From NCBI GenBank assembly GCA_019925795.1, contig CM034304.1, positions 23,452,228 to 23,516,227 of the forward strand: a stretch of 64,000 nt of DNA, read 5' to 3'. Shown here one piece after another: positions 33,601-47,000 of the stretch. The number at the start of each line of letters is the position of its first letter. Position 1 is the stretch's first letter. Below the pieces are notes generated by a model. That model searched no databases. It saw only the letters and a list, made by a program, of their open reading frames with translations, and was not told the DNA's origin. Origin of the DNA: Dendrobium chrysotoxum (taxonomy: Eukaryota > Streptophyta > Magnoliopsida > Asparagales > Orchidaceae). The position numbers and the translations under genes are program-made.

Positions 33601-36600
33601 TTTTAATTTATTATTATGTTTTTATTTATTTAATTTAATAATAAAATCAATAATTAAAATAAAAATCAAATTTTGAATCTCTATCCCATAGCCGAAAATC
33701 CTGCAACTCGTACATGTTAAATCCTTACCATCACCGCATGATGTCTCTTTAAATGATCAATTTGAACTGTGAAAGACTTATGCCACTAACCAACGACCAG
33801 TATTTAAAGAAATACTATATATAATGATTTAGAAAAAAGTGATGTTCCTAAAATCACCCCATGTAAAACATGAATCTTCTTTATATACTCAAATGTGATG
33901 TTTAACTTTTTTTTGAAGCTCTCTTTTAATACAAGAAAACGTATGGCTAATTTTGCTAAAATTCTCATGTAAGATGGGACATTTTAAATTTTAATGTTTG
34001 AAGCTTATCGAAAATTATCCTCTGAGATAAAAGTATTTTTAATATTTATTTGGATTGACAGCATATTTTATTAAGAATCACAGATAAATATTTAAAATTA
34101 TTGATAATGTACTTTTTTTCTAATCATGCCAAGCATGAGCAAAAGCCAATGACTTCAAATGGAGGCATATATTGCAATCCAAAAGTCAGAGATTTAACTC
34201 CTAAAGTTGCCAAGATTCCGATAAATCTAGTGAAAAGACTTCAAGATATGACAATCTCAACTAGTCGTGATAGAGAAGCACAAGCTTTCATAAATCGAGT
34301 CTAAGGCTTGAGCGGGTGTATAAGATCCTACTCAATAATCTCAAATATGACAAGTCACTGGCAACTCCACTTACTCAGCAAGCCATAAAAAAGATCACAG
34401 TAAGGGAACCCTAGCTTTGTCAATTTGACAACAAGAGTTGTCAAGTTTCAAGCCTATCCAAGTTGACAAGTTTGAGCAACTCAAACTTAGTAAATTTTCT
34501 CGGTTGGTCGAGCCTTATTCAGTAAAGCATACATGCAGTCAAATAAAGGATTTGCAAACATACACATTGCCATGTCTTGAAAACCAAGAACGAGGAATAT
34601 AAAATTGCAAAACTCAACATACTGAGTTAGAAAACCATAATTATATGTAACTCAAGTCTAAAAGTCAAGATGGTGTAGCAGGTCGAATACAACAATCCCA
34701 AATATATCCGAGTTACTGACAACTCCGATAACTCAACTAACTATAAGAAAGGCTATAATAAGAGAATCTCTACTTTGCTAGTTTGATAACAAGAGTTCCC
34801 AAGTCTCCGGCCTATTCAACTTAATGAGTTCAAGAAGCCCAAAACAAAGAGATCTTCTTAACTGGTTGAAAGGGTCAAGATAACATTAAAAGAATAATCC
34901 ACACTTAATAAGGCACCAAGCATGGTATGGTATTGTTATCAAGTTATTTATTTGGTTTTTTTTTTTTTTTTTTGACAAAGTCTGGAAAAGCATAAAAAGA
35001 AGATGAAAGATATCTTCTTTAATAATCCAACAAAAAAACATAAGATCAAAGAAGTGATACCAAAGTTTGAATAAAGACAAAGGTTGAACCCAAAGAACTT
35101 TGTTATTAATAAGTCTTCTATGCACAAAACATTGGACCTACGATCCTCTGCTATCTCGCCAAAGCCAAAAGCACGAGATAGAGGGCATACGCATTTTTTT
35201 CTAACAAGTTAATGATGATAATTCAGGTTTCATCAAATCCATTAAAACATAAAGTTAGGAGGGAAGAAAATACAAATTTTAAAATTACTAAGAAAGAAAA
35301 TGAAGTCATAATCATCAAGTACATCAGCACAAAATATAGAGCTGATGATAATATTTATCAGCACAACAAGCTATTATAGTTGATCCATGTCGACCTAGGG
35401 GTTATTTTACGATCAATTCAAGCAAGTATGAAAAGAACGGCATTCAACTGAAGCAATGTTGCGCAAACGAGTTCGAAAAGCCTCAACCTCTATTGGGACA
35501 ACTTAAATATTGCATGTTCACAAAACAAACCACACCGACACATCTAACATATTAAAAATATCAAAGAAAGCACCATCTATGCTCAACTCAGTCGAGCACA
35601 ACTAAAACAATCAACTACAGATGTGACATCAAGTACCAATTGCCTGAGCATAACACATTCGCAAAATGGACAGTGCTAACACATTCAAAGCTTCAAAATC
35701 ATCAAAAAAGCATCCTCCACACTCGACTCAAATGAACAACGGAGAAAAAGATAGTCTACAGATAAGGGCGGAGCAAAAAAAAATTTATTAGTGGAGGCAC
35801 AAATTGATCATTTTTAATATACTCCCAAAATTTTTCAAATGAATATTTTTTGTCTTTCTATTTAATAATTCATAGTGAAATAATACTTTAATCTTTTAAA
35901 ATATTAATATTTATTTTTAATAAAATTTTAAATTATATATCCTATTAGTTGTTACACACAATTTCATGATTATCTTATTTCATTTTAAATATTTAGATAT
36001 TAATTTATAAAAAATAAAATTTATAACATACAAATATTTTTTCTTTAAATACATATAATTTTTAATGATGAAAATTTGAGGTTTTTCTAACTTGGTTATT
36101 GAACACCATGCATAGCTCATAATCAATTCAAGCAAGCGAATGCAACATGAATAAAAACCAGCGGACATCAGGTCGCACTGGCGAGCATCAAAGCGCCTCG
36201 ACCGTGATCAAACTATTCAAATATCTTTCGCTAGCAAAACGAATTGCATCAACATGTTTAGAATGTTAAACTTACCAAAGAAGAGCTGCTCGGAAGGAAC
36301 TAAGCTTGATCTTGACGAAAGCGATCAGTGATAGGTGTGACATTGTACAAACTAGCCCAAATGACGTCCGATCATGAAACAGACTATACTGTTGCATTCA
36401 AAATATCAAAATTACTCAAGAAAGACCTCTTGCAATCAATTCGAGGGAAGGAGGTCAAAATCGACAAACTACAAACACTATGTTGCACAACGTTGCCCAA
36501 ACATAGTCCGTTACAAAACAAAGTTTATCGTTGAGTCCGGAACATCAAAAATACCCTTTGCAAAACTATAATATTGCTAATAGCCCGAGATGTAGAACAA

Positions 36601-39600
36601 ACGAAAATGATGAAATGCACGAGCAGACGGTACACATTTCAAGATGCGTGATCCACGAGGAATCAGGAGAGAATTCAATTCATATTTTAAATTATTTCTA
36701 TTATAATATATATATATATATATATATTATATTATATTAAAACTCAAAATTATGATAAAAAGAAAGGAATCTATTATTCTAAACCCATATTCCTATCCTA
36801 ACCTATTCTCGCCAAATCCTCTTATCCCTATCAAAATCCTGCCCCGGCCTCCTGCCGTCCCATTGGCACAGTAAAATAATAATAATAAAAAGAGAGCTTA
36901 AAGAACTAACACTCCCTCTTGTTCATTCTCCCTTCCTCAGCTTCTCTCATTCGAATTCCTGCTCTCTACCCATCTCACTCTCGTTCATGCTCTCTACCCG
37001 TCTCACTCACTCGCCCTCTCAGCCCACACGACCTGCACGCTCACAGTAGCCATCTGAGCTTCCTCTCACGTGACGCCCTTCTCAACCGGCCTCTACCCCA
37101 CCTGCTCCAAGCCACGACCGGCTGCTCCCTACTCCTTCTGATCTCCACTCACGTTCCCCAACTACTTGCAAAGGTAGCTCCTGCATTTCCCCACAACCTA
37201 CACCTTTACTCCCCACAACCTACTTGCACATTTTTCGATGCACTTGTATAGTGCATTTGCATACTTTGACCATTTTAGCATCCTTTTCAGTGCATTCACA
37301 TAATGCGTTTGCATATATTTCAATACATTTGCATATCGTATTAGCACATTTTTTCGAGCAGGAATTCATTTTAAATCATTTATAATTTTTTAATCTATGG
37401 AGCATTCTCAGATGTTACGCTTGTGTATTCGTCACGTTTATCGGAGCATATGCGGACATTTAATTTTTTAAAAGAGACTTGAGATTTGTTGTTGTAATTG
37501 CACACATTTTGATGCATTTATGTAACATATTTGTATATTCTACAGTGTATTCACGCAACGCACATGTATGTTTCATAATACACATACACAACGCAGCTAC
37601 ATAAATCTCGATGCACTTACATACTGCATTTACATACTTGAATGTTTATACACTTTTTAGTGTGCTTGAATAGTGCATTATTATGTCCAAAGTAGACTTC
37701 CACTATATGTATAGGTAGGGGTGTCAAAATCGGGTTTCGGGTCGGGTTCGGGTCGAACCCGCAATGACCCGCAGCTAAACGGGTTGACCCTAACCCGACC
37801 CGGGTAGGGAAACGGGTCAGAAAACCGGACCCGGACCCGACCCGTCGGGTTGGCGGGTCAACCCGACCCGACCCGGGTTAGGAAGGCGGACGAGAGGCGG
37901 GCGCGCGCGGGCGCGCACAGGCGAGCGCGCGGGCTAGCGCGCGGGTGCAGGGCGGGCTAGCGCGCGGGCGCGGGTGCGGGCGAGCGCGCGGGTGCGGGCG
38001 AGCGCGGGCGCGGGCGAGCGCAGGTGCGGGCGAGCGCAGGCGCGGGCGAGCGCGGGCGAGCAGAGCGGGCAGGCGCGCGGGCGCAGGCGCGCTGCTGGCG
38101 TTCGCGGATGCGCGCGGGCAGGGCGGGCAGAGCGGGCAGGGCTTGCGGGCAGGCTCTAAACAGGTTTTCGGGTTGACCCGCCAACCCGTCGGGTCAACCC
38201 GAACCCGACCCGTTTTTCAAACGGGTCGAATTCCTGAACCCGAACCCGACCCGTTTTGAACTCGGGTCGGGTTCGAGTCGGGTTTTCCGGGTCGGGTTCG
38301 AGTCGGGTTGTCGTATCGTGTCAAATATTGACACCCCTATGTATAGGGGATGCATAGACAAGCTTTTCTTTTTGTTGATTTGATGCATCCCACGTATTTT
38401 ATTGAATAGTTGTGCAACCCCTGACGCGCAATAGCACACGACTTTGCTGCTTTTCAAAGGTATTCATTCACAAGGTGTACAACATGTGCATGGGATGTAT
38501 ATGAATTCCCTTTCTGTAGAAGTTAGTGTGTACGTTGCATAGGGAACTCGTACAACCGTAACTTGCAACATGTTTGTTCATTTTATTTTATTCAGAGACA
38601 TTCATGTGAAGTAATTGATGGAGATTTGTGAGTATTCCACATGGCTATTGTTCGCATGAATGTGCTATCATGGGGTCGCTCCTGTAATTTCACATTTTAG
38701 ATTAATTATCGCTCGTATTTAGGCACATTATCACTCGCATTTCTCCACTTGTACGTTTATCGAGAATCCAGATACGAACGCCTTAAAACGACATCTCAAC
38801 ATATTTTTCATATGTGTACCTTCCCCATCTTAATGTGATTGATTTCAATTCGATGGGCCCCATAAATAATTGGTAATAATTGGTTCAGTAGTTTCAGCTG
38901 AATCGGCTGAATGTTACAGCGGGCCGAGCGAATGGCGGGCATAACCGAACAGTCATACGCGACCCAGGCAAAGCCTCCGCGTGCGTACGCGATCCAGACG
39001 AGTCGGTTTGCGATTCTGAGTGAAGGATCGCGTACGTGGGAGTAAATTAACAACTCATGAAATATATGTTCGTTTCACTCATTCCTTTGGAAGCAAATGG
39101 ACAAAAAGTGAACATAGGCCAAACGAGAGAGAAGAATAAAGAGAAGGTACGTTTTCACATTTTATGCATTTTTCTACATTTTCTTCTGTGATTTAATCAT
39201 ATGAAATGATTTATTATCTTAAAAGAAGGCAGAAGAAGGAATTGAGAGAGAAAAAGAAAGAAATTTGGGAAAAAAAGAAGAATTTTGGGTTGGAAAAATC
39301 CTCATTTGTAAGTAATTTTTTATCATATATCTTCTGTTAAATTTTGAAGAATAAAATTTATTAAATTTTGAAGAATAAAATTTATTAAATTTATTCTTTT
39401 ATGACAATTAATAGTGTATGATTTTAGAAAAGAAAAAACAAAATTTGGTGGGAGTTCAATTCTGCAAGAAGGAAAGATTTCTTGAGGTAAAAAATATAAG
39501 TTAGAAACTTGATATTTATTATTTCTTTAAGCTTTGAGAATCCCTTCAGAGTTATTTAATAATGTTAATGTCAATTAAAATAAATTGGAATAGAAAATGA

Positions 39601-41029
39601 TTGGATTAATCTAGTGCGCGAAGGCAAAGTACTGAAGCTAATAAAGGAGTTCTCAAGAGATTTGAGGTAAGAATTAATTTAAAAAATATTTATGTAAAAT
39701 TAATGAAAGTTAAATATAATAATAATTTACGTGATTGTGTGTGTCTATAAGTTGTATTACAGAAAGTTATTTCCACGGATTGAGGATTTGAAAGAATCAA
39801 AGTGGGTAATTATAAATTAAGTGTTTTATTCCATTCAATTTATTTCATGTTATAATTTTCTTTAAACATTGCAATCATTATGTCTTATATGAATTACAGG
39901 AGTTCACCCCCGTATGGTACTGACTGAGAAAACAACGTACCCGTGCACGTTAAATGGAAATAAAAATAGTTGCACCTTTATTGGTACATTTAGATGGTGC
40001 TCCTGTACGAGTTGAGTTGGAAAATGAATAAATATTAAACTGTTATAAAATATTATGATATGAAATGTATATGAAAAGTATAAATGAATGAATAAATTAA
40101 ATAGAAAATAATATGAAGTATGCTAATGTTATATGAATGTTTATATGTTTTAATATTGTATAAGAAATGATAAAAGAACATGCATTGCATCATATATATG
40201 TTTGAAAGTTATTTTAGCAATAATGGTAATTATCCACTGAGTTTATCATGTAAACTCAACCTGTTAAACTAAACTTTCAGGTAATGTTGACCTCTACTAT
40301 AACAGCCAAATCAAAACAGACAAAAAAAATGCTCAAAATCATTACCTGCCGCTGCCCACGCCGTTGCTACAGGACCCATCCCGATCCTCTACGGGAAATC
40401 CTATCGCAGCTCTGCAACGGCGCCGAAACGTCGCTTCTCCCGCGTGCGTAGCCCGCCTCGATCGAACCTCAGGAGCGTCGTTAAATACCCGCTCGAACGA
40501 AGCATTTGAGACAACTTCGCTCTCTACGATCCCTCCCTATTCGCAAAAGCTCCGACTCACACACGCGAAACTCCCACTGCACTTCCCGCAAACCTCTCTT
40601 CCTCTCGCTTCCAGCTCCCCATTTCCGATTCCCTCCCTCTTCCTGTTCGCAAGCCAGAGGTCGGCCCGACGCCAGGCTCTGATTGAAGCCTTCTCAGCCG
40701 AGCTCCCCATCCCCTCTACTCTCTGTGACCGAACTCCCCCAAGCCGCCTCCTCCCGTCGCCTCTATCCCGCCGACCCAGAGAGAGAGGGAGAGAGAGAGA
40801 GAGAGTGAGAGCTTCTTCCCCATACCTTGCCCTAGCCGAACCCCCTCCAGCCGACCGACTTCGCTCCCCTTACGACTTTCCCTTCTTGTAGGATCGGAAG
40901 CTACAACATTTTGACGGAAGTAACGACGGGAGCTCGCTGTGTGCGAAGGTAACTTGCTCCCTTTCACGCGCCTCTTCGGCCAAATCCCGTAAACTCGCCG
41001 AACTATAGAGAGAGGAGGGGAGGGAGTTA

Positions 41030-41067
<38 letters not shown>

Positions 41068-44000
41068 TATTAAATATAATTATTAATTAATTATAATTAA
41101 TTTATTAATTATAATTATTGATTGATTATAATTAATTTATTAATTATAAGTATTTATAATTAATTATATTTAATAAATTAGTCATAATCAATTAATAATT
41201 GGTAATTAATTATTAATTATAATTATTTAACTAATTATAATTTTAATTAATTATAGTTAATTATTAATTAATGGTAATAGTTAATTAACCGATTATAATT
41301 AATTAATAAATATAATTACTTAATTAATTATAAGTGATTATGACTAATTATGATTAATTATCAATTAATTATAATTATAATTAATTAATTAATTATACTT
41401 AATTAATTACTCATTATGATTAGTTAATTATCTGTAATTAATTATTATTAATTATAATTAATTATGGTTAATTATAATTAATAATAAAAAGAGAAGTGGA
41501 TTGCTCTTCTCTTGCTCGCCTCAATCCACGTGCCAACACTACCCCGACGCTCGCCAAGGTATGATCCCTAAACCCTAAAAACTCCGAGAACTTGCTTTCG
41601 TCGTTTGCGACGGACCGGGAAAACACCTATGCACGCGCTTTATTGCGCATGGTGGGTTGGGACCCCGGTGCGGCGCCCACGACGAGATGGGTAATCTCCG
41701 AGAGCTTGTTTTCGTCATTTGCGGCGGACCGGGAAAACATCTATGCACGCACTTTATTGCGCGTGGTGGGTTGGGACCCCAGTGCGGCGCCCACGACGAG
41801 ATGGGTAATCTCCGAGAGCTTGTTTTCGTCATTTGCGGCGGACCGGGAAAACACCTATGCACGCACTTTATTGCGCGTGGTGGGTTGGGACCCCGGTGCG
41901 GTGCTTACGACGAGGCGGGGTTAACTATAAGTACCCTCGAGCGAGGGGAAAGCAAACTGTCTTTTTAAACAGGTACCGTCAAAGACCCCATGCACGCGCT
42001 TTATTGCGCGTGGTGGGAATGAAGACCACGGCCGAGGTGTCTAAGGACACCTACCATGCACGCGCTTTATTGCGCGTGGTGGGAAGGCCCAGACTCTTGT
42101 CGTTTTTTCCCCTAAACGGGGGAGATGCCAGGAGGCTGCCGAAATTTCGGGTGAAACTTGAGACCGTACCTAGACTTGATTGAACTCAAAATAAGAAGAG
42201 GACATGGACTCAAATTTGAACCAATGGCGAATTAAAAATGAACCCTAATTGACTTAAACTTGAATTCAAACAAGTAACAATGAACAACAAGGAGCCAAAC
42301 TTGAAGACTCTGGGACAGCAAGGGACATAGAACTTGAACTAAACTTGTTCATGATTTGAACACTTGAACTCAAGTAAGGACTTGAGCATGGATAGCAGGG
42401 AACCATTCCTTGAATTCAAATGACTTGGAGCTTGATTTGAATGAAAGATAACAAAAGACTTGAGCTCAATATAAACAATAAAGGACTCAAATGAGCTAAG
42501 TACAAGGAGTTTGACATGAACTCAAGTTGGACCCAGATTTGAGCAAATTACAAAGGATGTGGACTTGACATCAAACACTCAACAAAAATTTGAGCTCAAG
42601 CAAGAATTTGAACATGAATCGAATTTGACATGAACTTCTACTCAAACTCAGCCCAGAACTTGAACTCAAGATTGAATCTATTTTAAACTTGCTTATGACT
42701 TGAATACCATGGAACTTATTACATGCAAAGAACAATATGTTGAGGCAAAACTCGAACATTGAGGCAGCAACATTCAATGCTTGAAATGAAACTCGTAATT
42801 GGGCAAGATGACAGATTAACCATGCAAGCAAGGATCAAAGGAAGAATGCAATGATATGCTTGTAATTAACAATACAAGATTTCTAATAGAATGCTGAGAA
42901 GTGATCACGTCAATTAAAGTGCAAATTCCAATCAGCAAATGATATCAAGTTCATCATACATACTACAAGCCATCCTTCAAAATCAAAGAGTTTGCAACTA
43001 TAATTTGTCTACAAGCAATAGCAAAATTACTAAAGATGTATCACATTTGAAAGCAAAGACCAAGTGGAATATACAATGATATGCATAAGATCAATGAGTA
43101 ATCAAAAGACTCATGATAAATTGCTAAATACATGCTTATGAGCTAATGTTAGCAAATGAGCATATAACATAAGGGTATATAAATCACTTTGACCATGGAT
43201 AGTATATTCATGAGGAGAATATGAAGAACATGAAATGAATGCCGATGCTTCCCCCTGCCAGTCAATTTATGAATGTAAAGGATCAATGTTAGCATACAAT
43301 CAAGCATATCGAATCTTGCAAGCAGAAAATAATGAGGGTCGACATGTAATGGTTATGATGATTCCTTCGTGTGTACCCTCCTACGAGCCACTACAAAAGT
43401 TCATCATGCACACAACATACTGTCTACAAGTAAATACAGACAATCTGCAACAAATATAGATACCCGTCGACAATAATGAATTTGATAGAAGCTTGTAGTG
43501 TCTTGAAGATACAGACAGTAATTGCTAGAAGAATTGAAAGAGGCACAAGCAAATATACCAAATCTCAGTAAGCTATGGTGATTAGCATGCAATAATTGCA
43601 TGAATGTGCTCACAATTAATATGTTGGGAAAGATAGATGACAGATGCGAGCTCCTACGGGTGAATGTAAGAAATCTCTCCCGCATGCAGAGTACTTATGA
43701 ACTATTTTAGCAAGGATACCGTGGCATCTCTACAGCTAACAACCATCCAATGGAAGATATATGTGCTCAAGTAGTATGCAGTTGAGGTTGCAATATCACT
43801 ACAGTCGAGGTCGGTTCACTTGTAGGCAAACACAACAATTCTCTGTGAGCTACGACGACCAATAAAATTACTCGTGGATAACAACAGTGGATAGGTAGTA
43901 AGTGCGGTAAATCCTCTGTGGACACAAGTACATATGTTCTCCGCAAGCAAGGACATAAGATTACAACACATTCAAATACCTACGAGCCATCCTAGCATTG

Positions 44001-47000
44001 AAGGAGGCCCATTCTACATTCAACATGTTGTCTGCGGGCAAATAAAGAAGATCTGCAATACATACAATCTCTTTACGAGTACAGATGTATGTAAAACATG
44101 TCACTCGTGGGTAGATGCAGAAAGACTTCAGTAAATGCAGTATCCTGAAGTCAATTCCAATCTATGAATAAAAAAACATCTACCTGCCTACCAGCAACAG
44201 TTGTAGAGATCGTACGACGCCACGCCACCGGATCCGCAACTTTCATGCAAGCGGACAGAAGGCGTGTATAAATATTCCAAGAATACCCCTGCACGTGTGC
44301 ACTTTAATTTGTATACACTTAGGTACACTTAAAGGGGAAAATATAATCATAACCCGCATGGGCCCCGGCGAGCGTGTTATTGGTACACACATGACGTCTA
44401 GGGATGCTGCGCGGGTCAATAAGTGAATTCAAGTTCAAGCCCGATCCTTCTATTCAGGTAGATAGGAGTTGACACGGCTCGAACTATTGAATAAATATGC
44501 GGTCGCGAGATCGACCGGGATATTTATTTTATACGTTCATATTAGGCCTTCAAGGCCTATAATCAAGAGAATTCACTTACGAAGGCACAAAGCCTACGAA
44601 ACCTGATCCTCTGCCAATTACTAGACAGAGTCGACAAGGTTCAAAATACAGAAATATAAATAACCTCATACACCCCGATGATGGCCGTGTTGAATACAAG
44701 TCTCAACCGGAGGGGTTCATTCCAAATAATCCAAAAACGTCTCTCAAACTCCTACAAAAATCCAAAACTCCAAACTCCAGATAATCTAAAAATCATCAAA
44801 ACCCAAAACCTCAAACTCCAAACAATCCCAAAATCTTTCCAACTCCAAATATTTAAAACTGAAATCAAACCATCAAACACTCAAAGCATGAAATCCATCC
44901 ATCCTCCGCAACAGTTTGCCGAGGTGGACAAATCAAAATATACTTCAGCTCACATAGAGCTAGTGCCTAGTCGAAAATATCACTAGGATCCATTCTCAAA
45001 CAATCTCTTGCCAGCAAGGACGTGGTACGAGTCCTCTAACCGGCAGTTTCGCCGCTAAATGGCACTGCAGGATAAACGGTTATGACTCGGGGCCCTCTGA
45101 ACCAGGTGGTCGCCGCCAAATGGCACCATTATATTATGGTCATGGCCAAAGCCCGTATGCTCCCCAATGGCATCAAATCCTTGAGATATGAATCAATAGG
45201 ATATGATCGATAGGGCACAAAGCCCTCTGTTAGCTAAGGTGGATTCAAATTTGTCCCATTAGGCAAATATTCAACCCAGGTCTACAAGGTCCCCTTGGAC
45301 GAAGCAACCCATGGCTGCCGACAAGGATCCTTCTGTCAGGTTGGGTCGACTACCTCCTCTGACTAAGTAGACCAGGGACCACGATGGCCCGGGACGACGG
45401 AACCATGGGATCTTGATCGGGTCCATCATCCATTCCCCCACCATCCGCTTTAAGTGCGAGATGGTGAAAATTTCTAATCTTAAATATTAACCCTTTTTAA
45501 TATCAACCCTCAATTATCTTCAACCTATGCTGCTACTGTATGCCAGATGCATGTATCTATACGTATCTGATCGACGACTAGCCTTAATCGAAAGTTCTCT
45601 CTCGTTACCGGGAGGGGTAATTAACTATAGGGGCTTGCGCCTATAGGAAACCAGAACTCAGATCATAAAGTCCTCGCAAAATGAGGGCGAAATCTCTGGG
45701 TAGTGTCTTATCTACAAGCCCATCTGCCTTCCAAAATTTACCCCGGAACTTAAATCCGTTAAAACTCCCCCCCCGAAGAAAAGCATAAAATGCGGGCGGA
45801 GGCCGGGGCCGAATTTTCGGAGCCCACAGGTAAGTCCCCTAGCAAATAGAAATGGCTGAAAGAGAAGAGGAATACGTCTACAGAAGACGGCGCACAAATG
45901 CAAGTAGGTAATTTATGGTTTATGTAAATGTTAAGTATATGAAAGATTTTATTAGCAGTTTGATGAAAAAATTTTATTAGTGGCTCTTCAATGTTTATGG
46001 ATTGTTAGAAATTATTATTGTAAGGATAGTAATTGTCTTAACTTGTTCAACTTTTCGTTCTCATCTCATTAGTTCAAGTATCCGGGCCGGGTCATGACAA
46101 AAGTGGTATCAGAGCCCAATTAAGATATGAATCATACTGAAAGAGCCATTATGATGATTATTGAAGTTAAGAAAATTGATTTAAGATTAAGTTATAAATT
46201 TATAAAATAAAATATCTTATTTTATTACAGGAACCAAAATGATCATGAAGAAAATGTGAAAGTGGAAAGGACAGTGCCTAATACTTCTGTTAACCTTGAT
46301 GCACTGACTCAAATGATGACAACAATGACAACTAATTCAGCACTCAAGGAATCCACCACCAGGAAGTAGTGGTGGTGGTGGTGGTATGACTATGGATAAG
46401 TACTTAAAGCTGTTTCAGGATATGAGACCACTCTTATTTAAGGGAGTAAAGGGACCAATTGAGGTAGAGAATTATTGCTAAGAATTGAGAAAATTTTAGA
46501 AGGAACGTTCTATCTAAATGAGAGAAGTCTCATTAGCGGCCTTTATACTTGATGGTGAAGCTAAAAGTTAATGGAGAGATCAGCATCAAGATAAATTTGG
46601 AGAAGTACCTAGCATTCAGATCAAGTGGGATGACTTTACTCAGGTGTTCAGAGACTGGATTGTGCCTCTTTCTGCGAGGAGGCAGATGCAGGATAACTTT
46701 TTAATATTAGTATAATGAGATAGATCAGTAATGCAGTATGATACTGAATTTACCACATTGTTCAAATATGCTCCTCAATTAATACATACTGCAGAGGAAA
46801 AATATCATTGATTCTTATCTGGATTGAAGGATATGTAATTAGGCAGCCTCTTATTCCTCTGGGGATGGAAGATTATTCGGTATTAGTGGAGAGAGCTAGG
46901 AGAGTAGAAATGGACATACAAAATACTTAAAGAAGATGTGAATTTCAAAAGAAGAAAAGTGATGATGTTATCGGAGCTTCTCAGGATTCACATAGCAAAT

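Larger units (their letters stand above)
40285..45828 (+). mobile_element. Very long solo LTR, copy 2
   Basis: 5,544 bp from TGTTGACCTC to GGAGCCCACA, with a perfect 5-bp duplication GGTAA (40280-40284, 45829-45833). It is inserted in a gypsy LTR. It is the longest copy, with well-kept CpG content. Zones: CpG-rich 5' part (40340-41010), ATT and TTAATTA zones (41031-41490), 114-bp tandem repeats with a hairpin array (41582-42078), GGGGGAGATGCC block (42118), GAACTTGAACT-rich zone (42180-42830), ATGCAA zone, paired CCGCCAAATGGCAC units (45029-45140) and the 3' hairpin (45625-45646). No protein is encoded. Confidence 0.93.
38800..46099 (+). mobile_element. Ty3/gypsy 5' LTR, interrupted by LTR copy 2
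   Basis: The LTR's 3' end is clear: CCGGGCCGGGTCATGACA ending 46099, followed by a primer-binding site and gag. Its body continues left of the nested LTR copy 2, where CACTGAGTTTA..CATGTAAACTCA and ACTTTCAG read directly into GTAAGTCCCC once copy 2 and one GGTAA are removed; this is typical of chromovirus-type gypsy LTRs. The start is not resolved; 38800 is a rough estimate. The matching 3' LTR was not found. Confidence 0.65.

Noticed and set aside
37945..38259. Open frames rich in Arg, Ala and Gly on both strands
   Set aside because: Produced by GC-only tandem units in MITE copy B, which lack stop codons in any frame.
41582..42078. Regularly spaced short palindromes resembling a CRISPR array
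   Set aside because: Spacers are themselves repeated and of unequal length, the host is a plant nuclear genome, and the array is part of an LTR.
41575..42183. Overlapping open frames of about 95-116 residues in several frames
   Set aside because: They arise from the 114-bp tandem repeat of the LTR; other family copies do not keep the frames.
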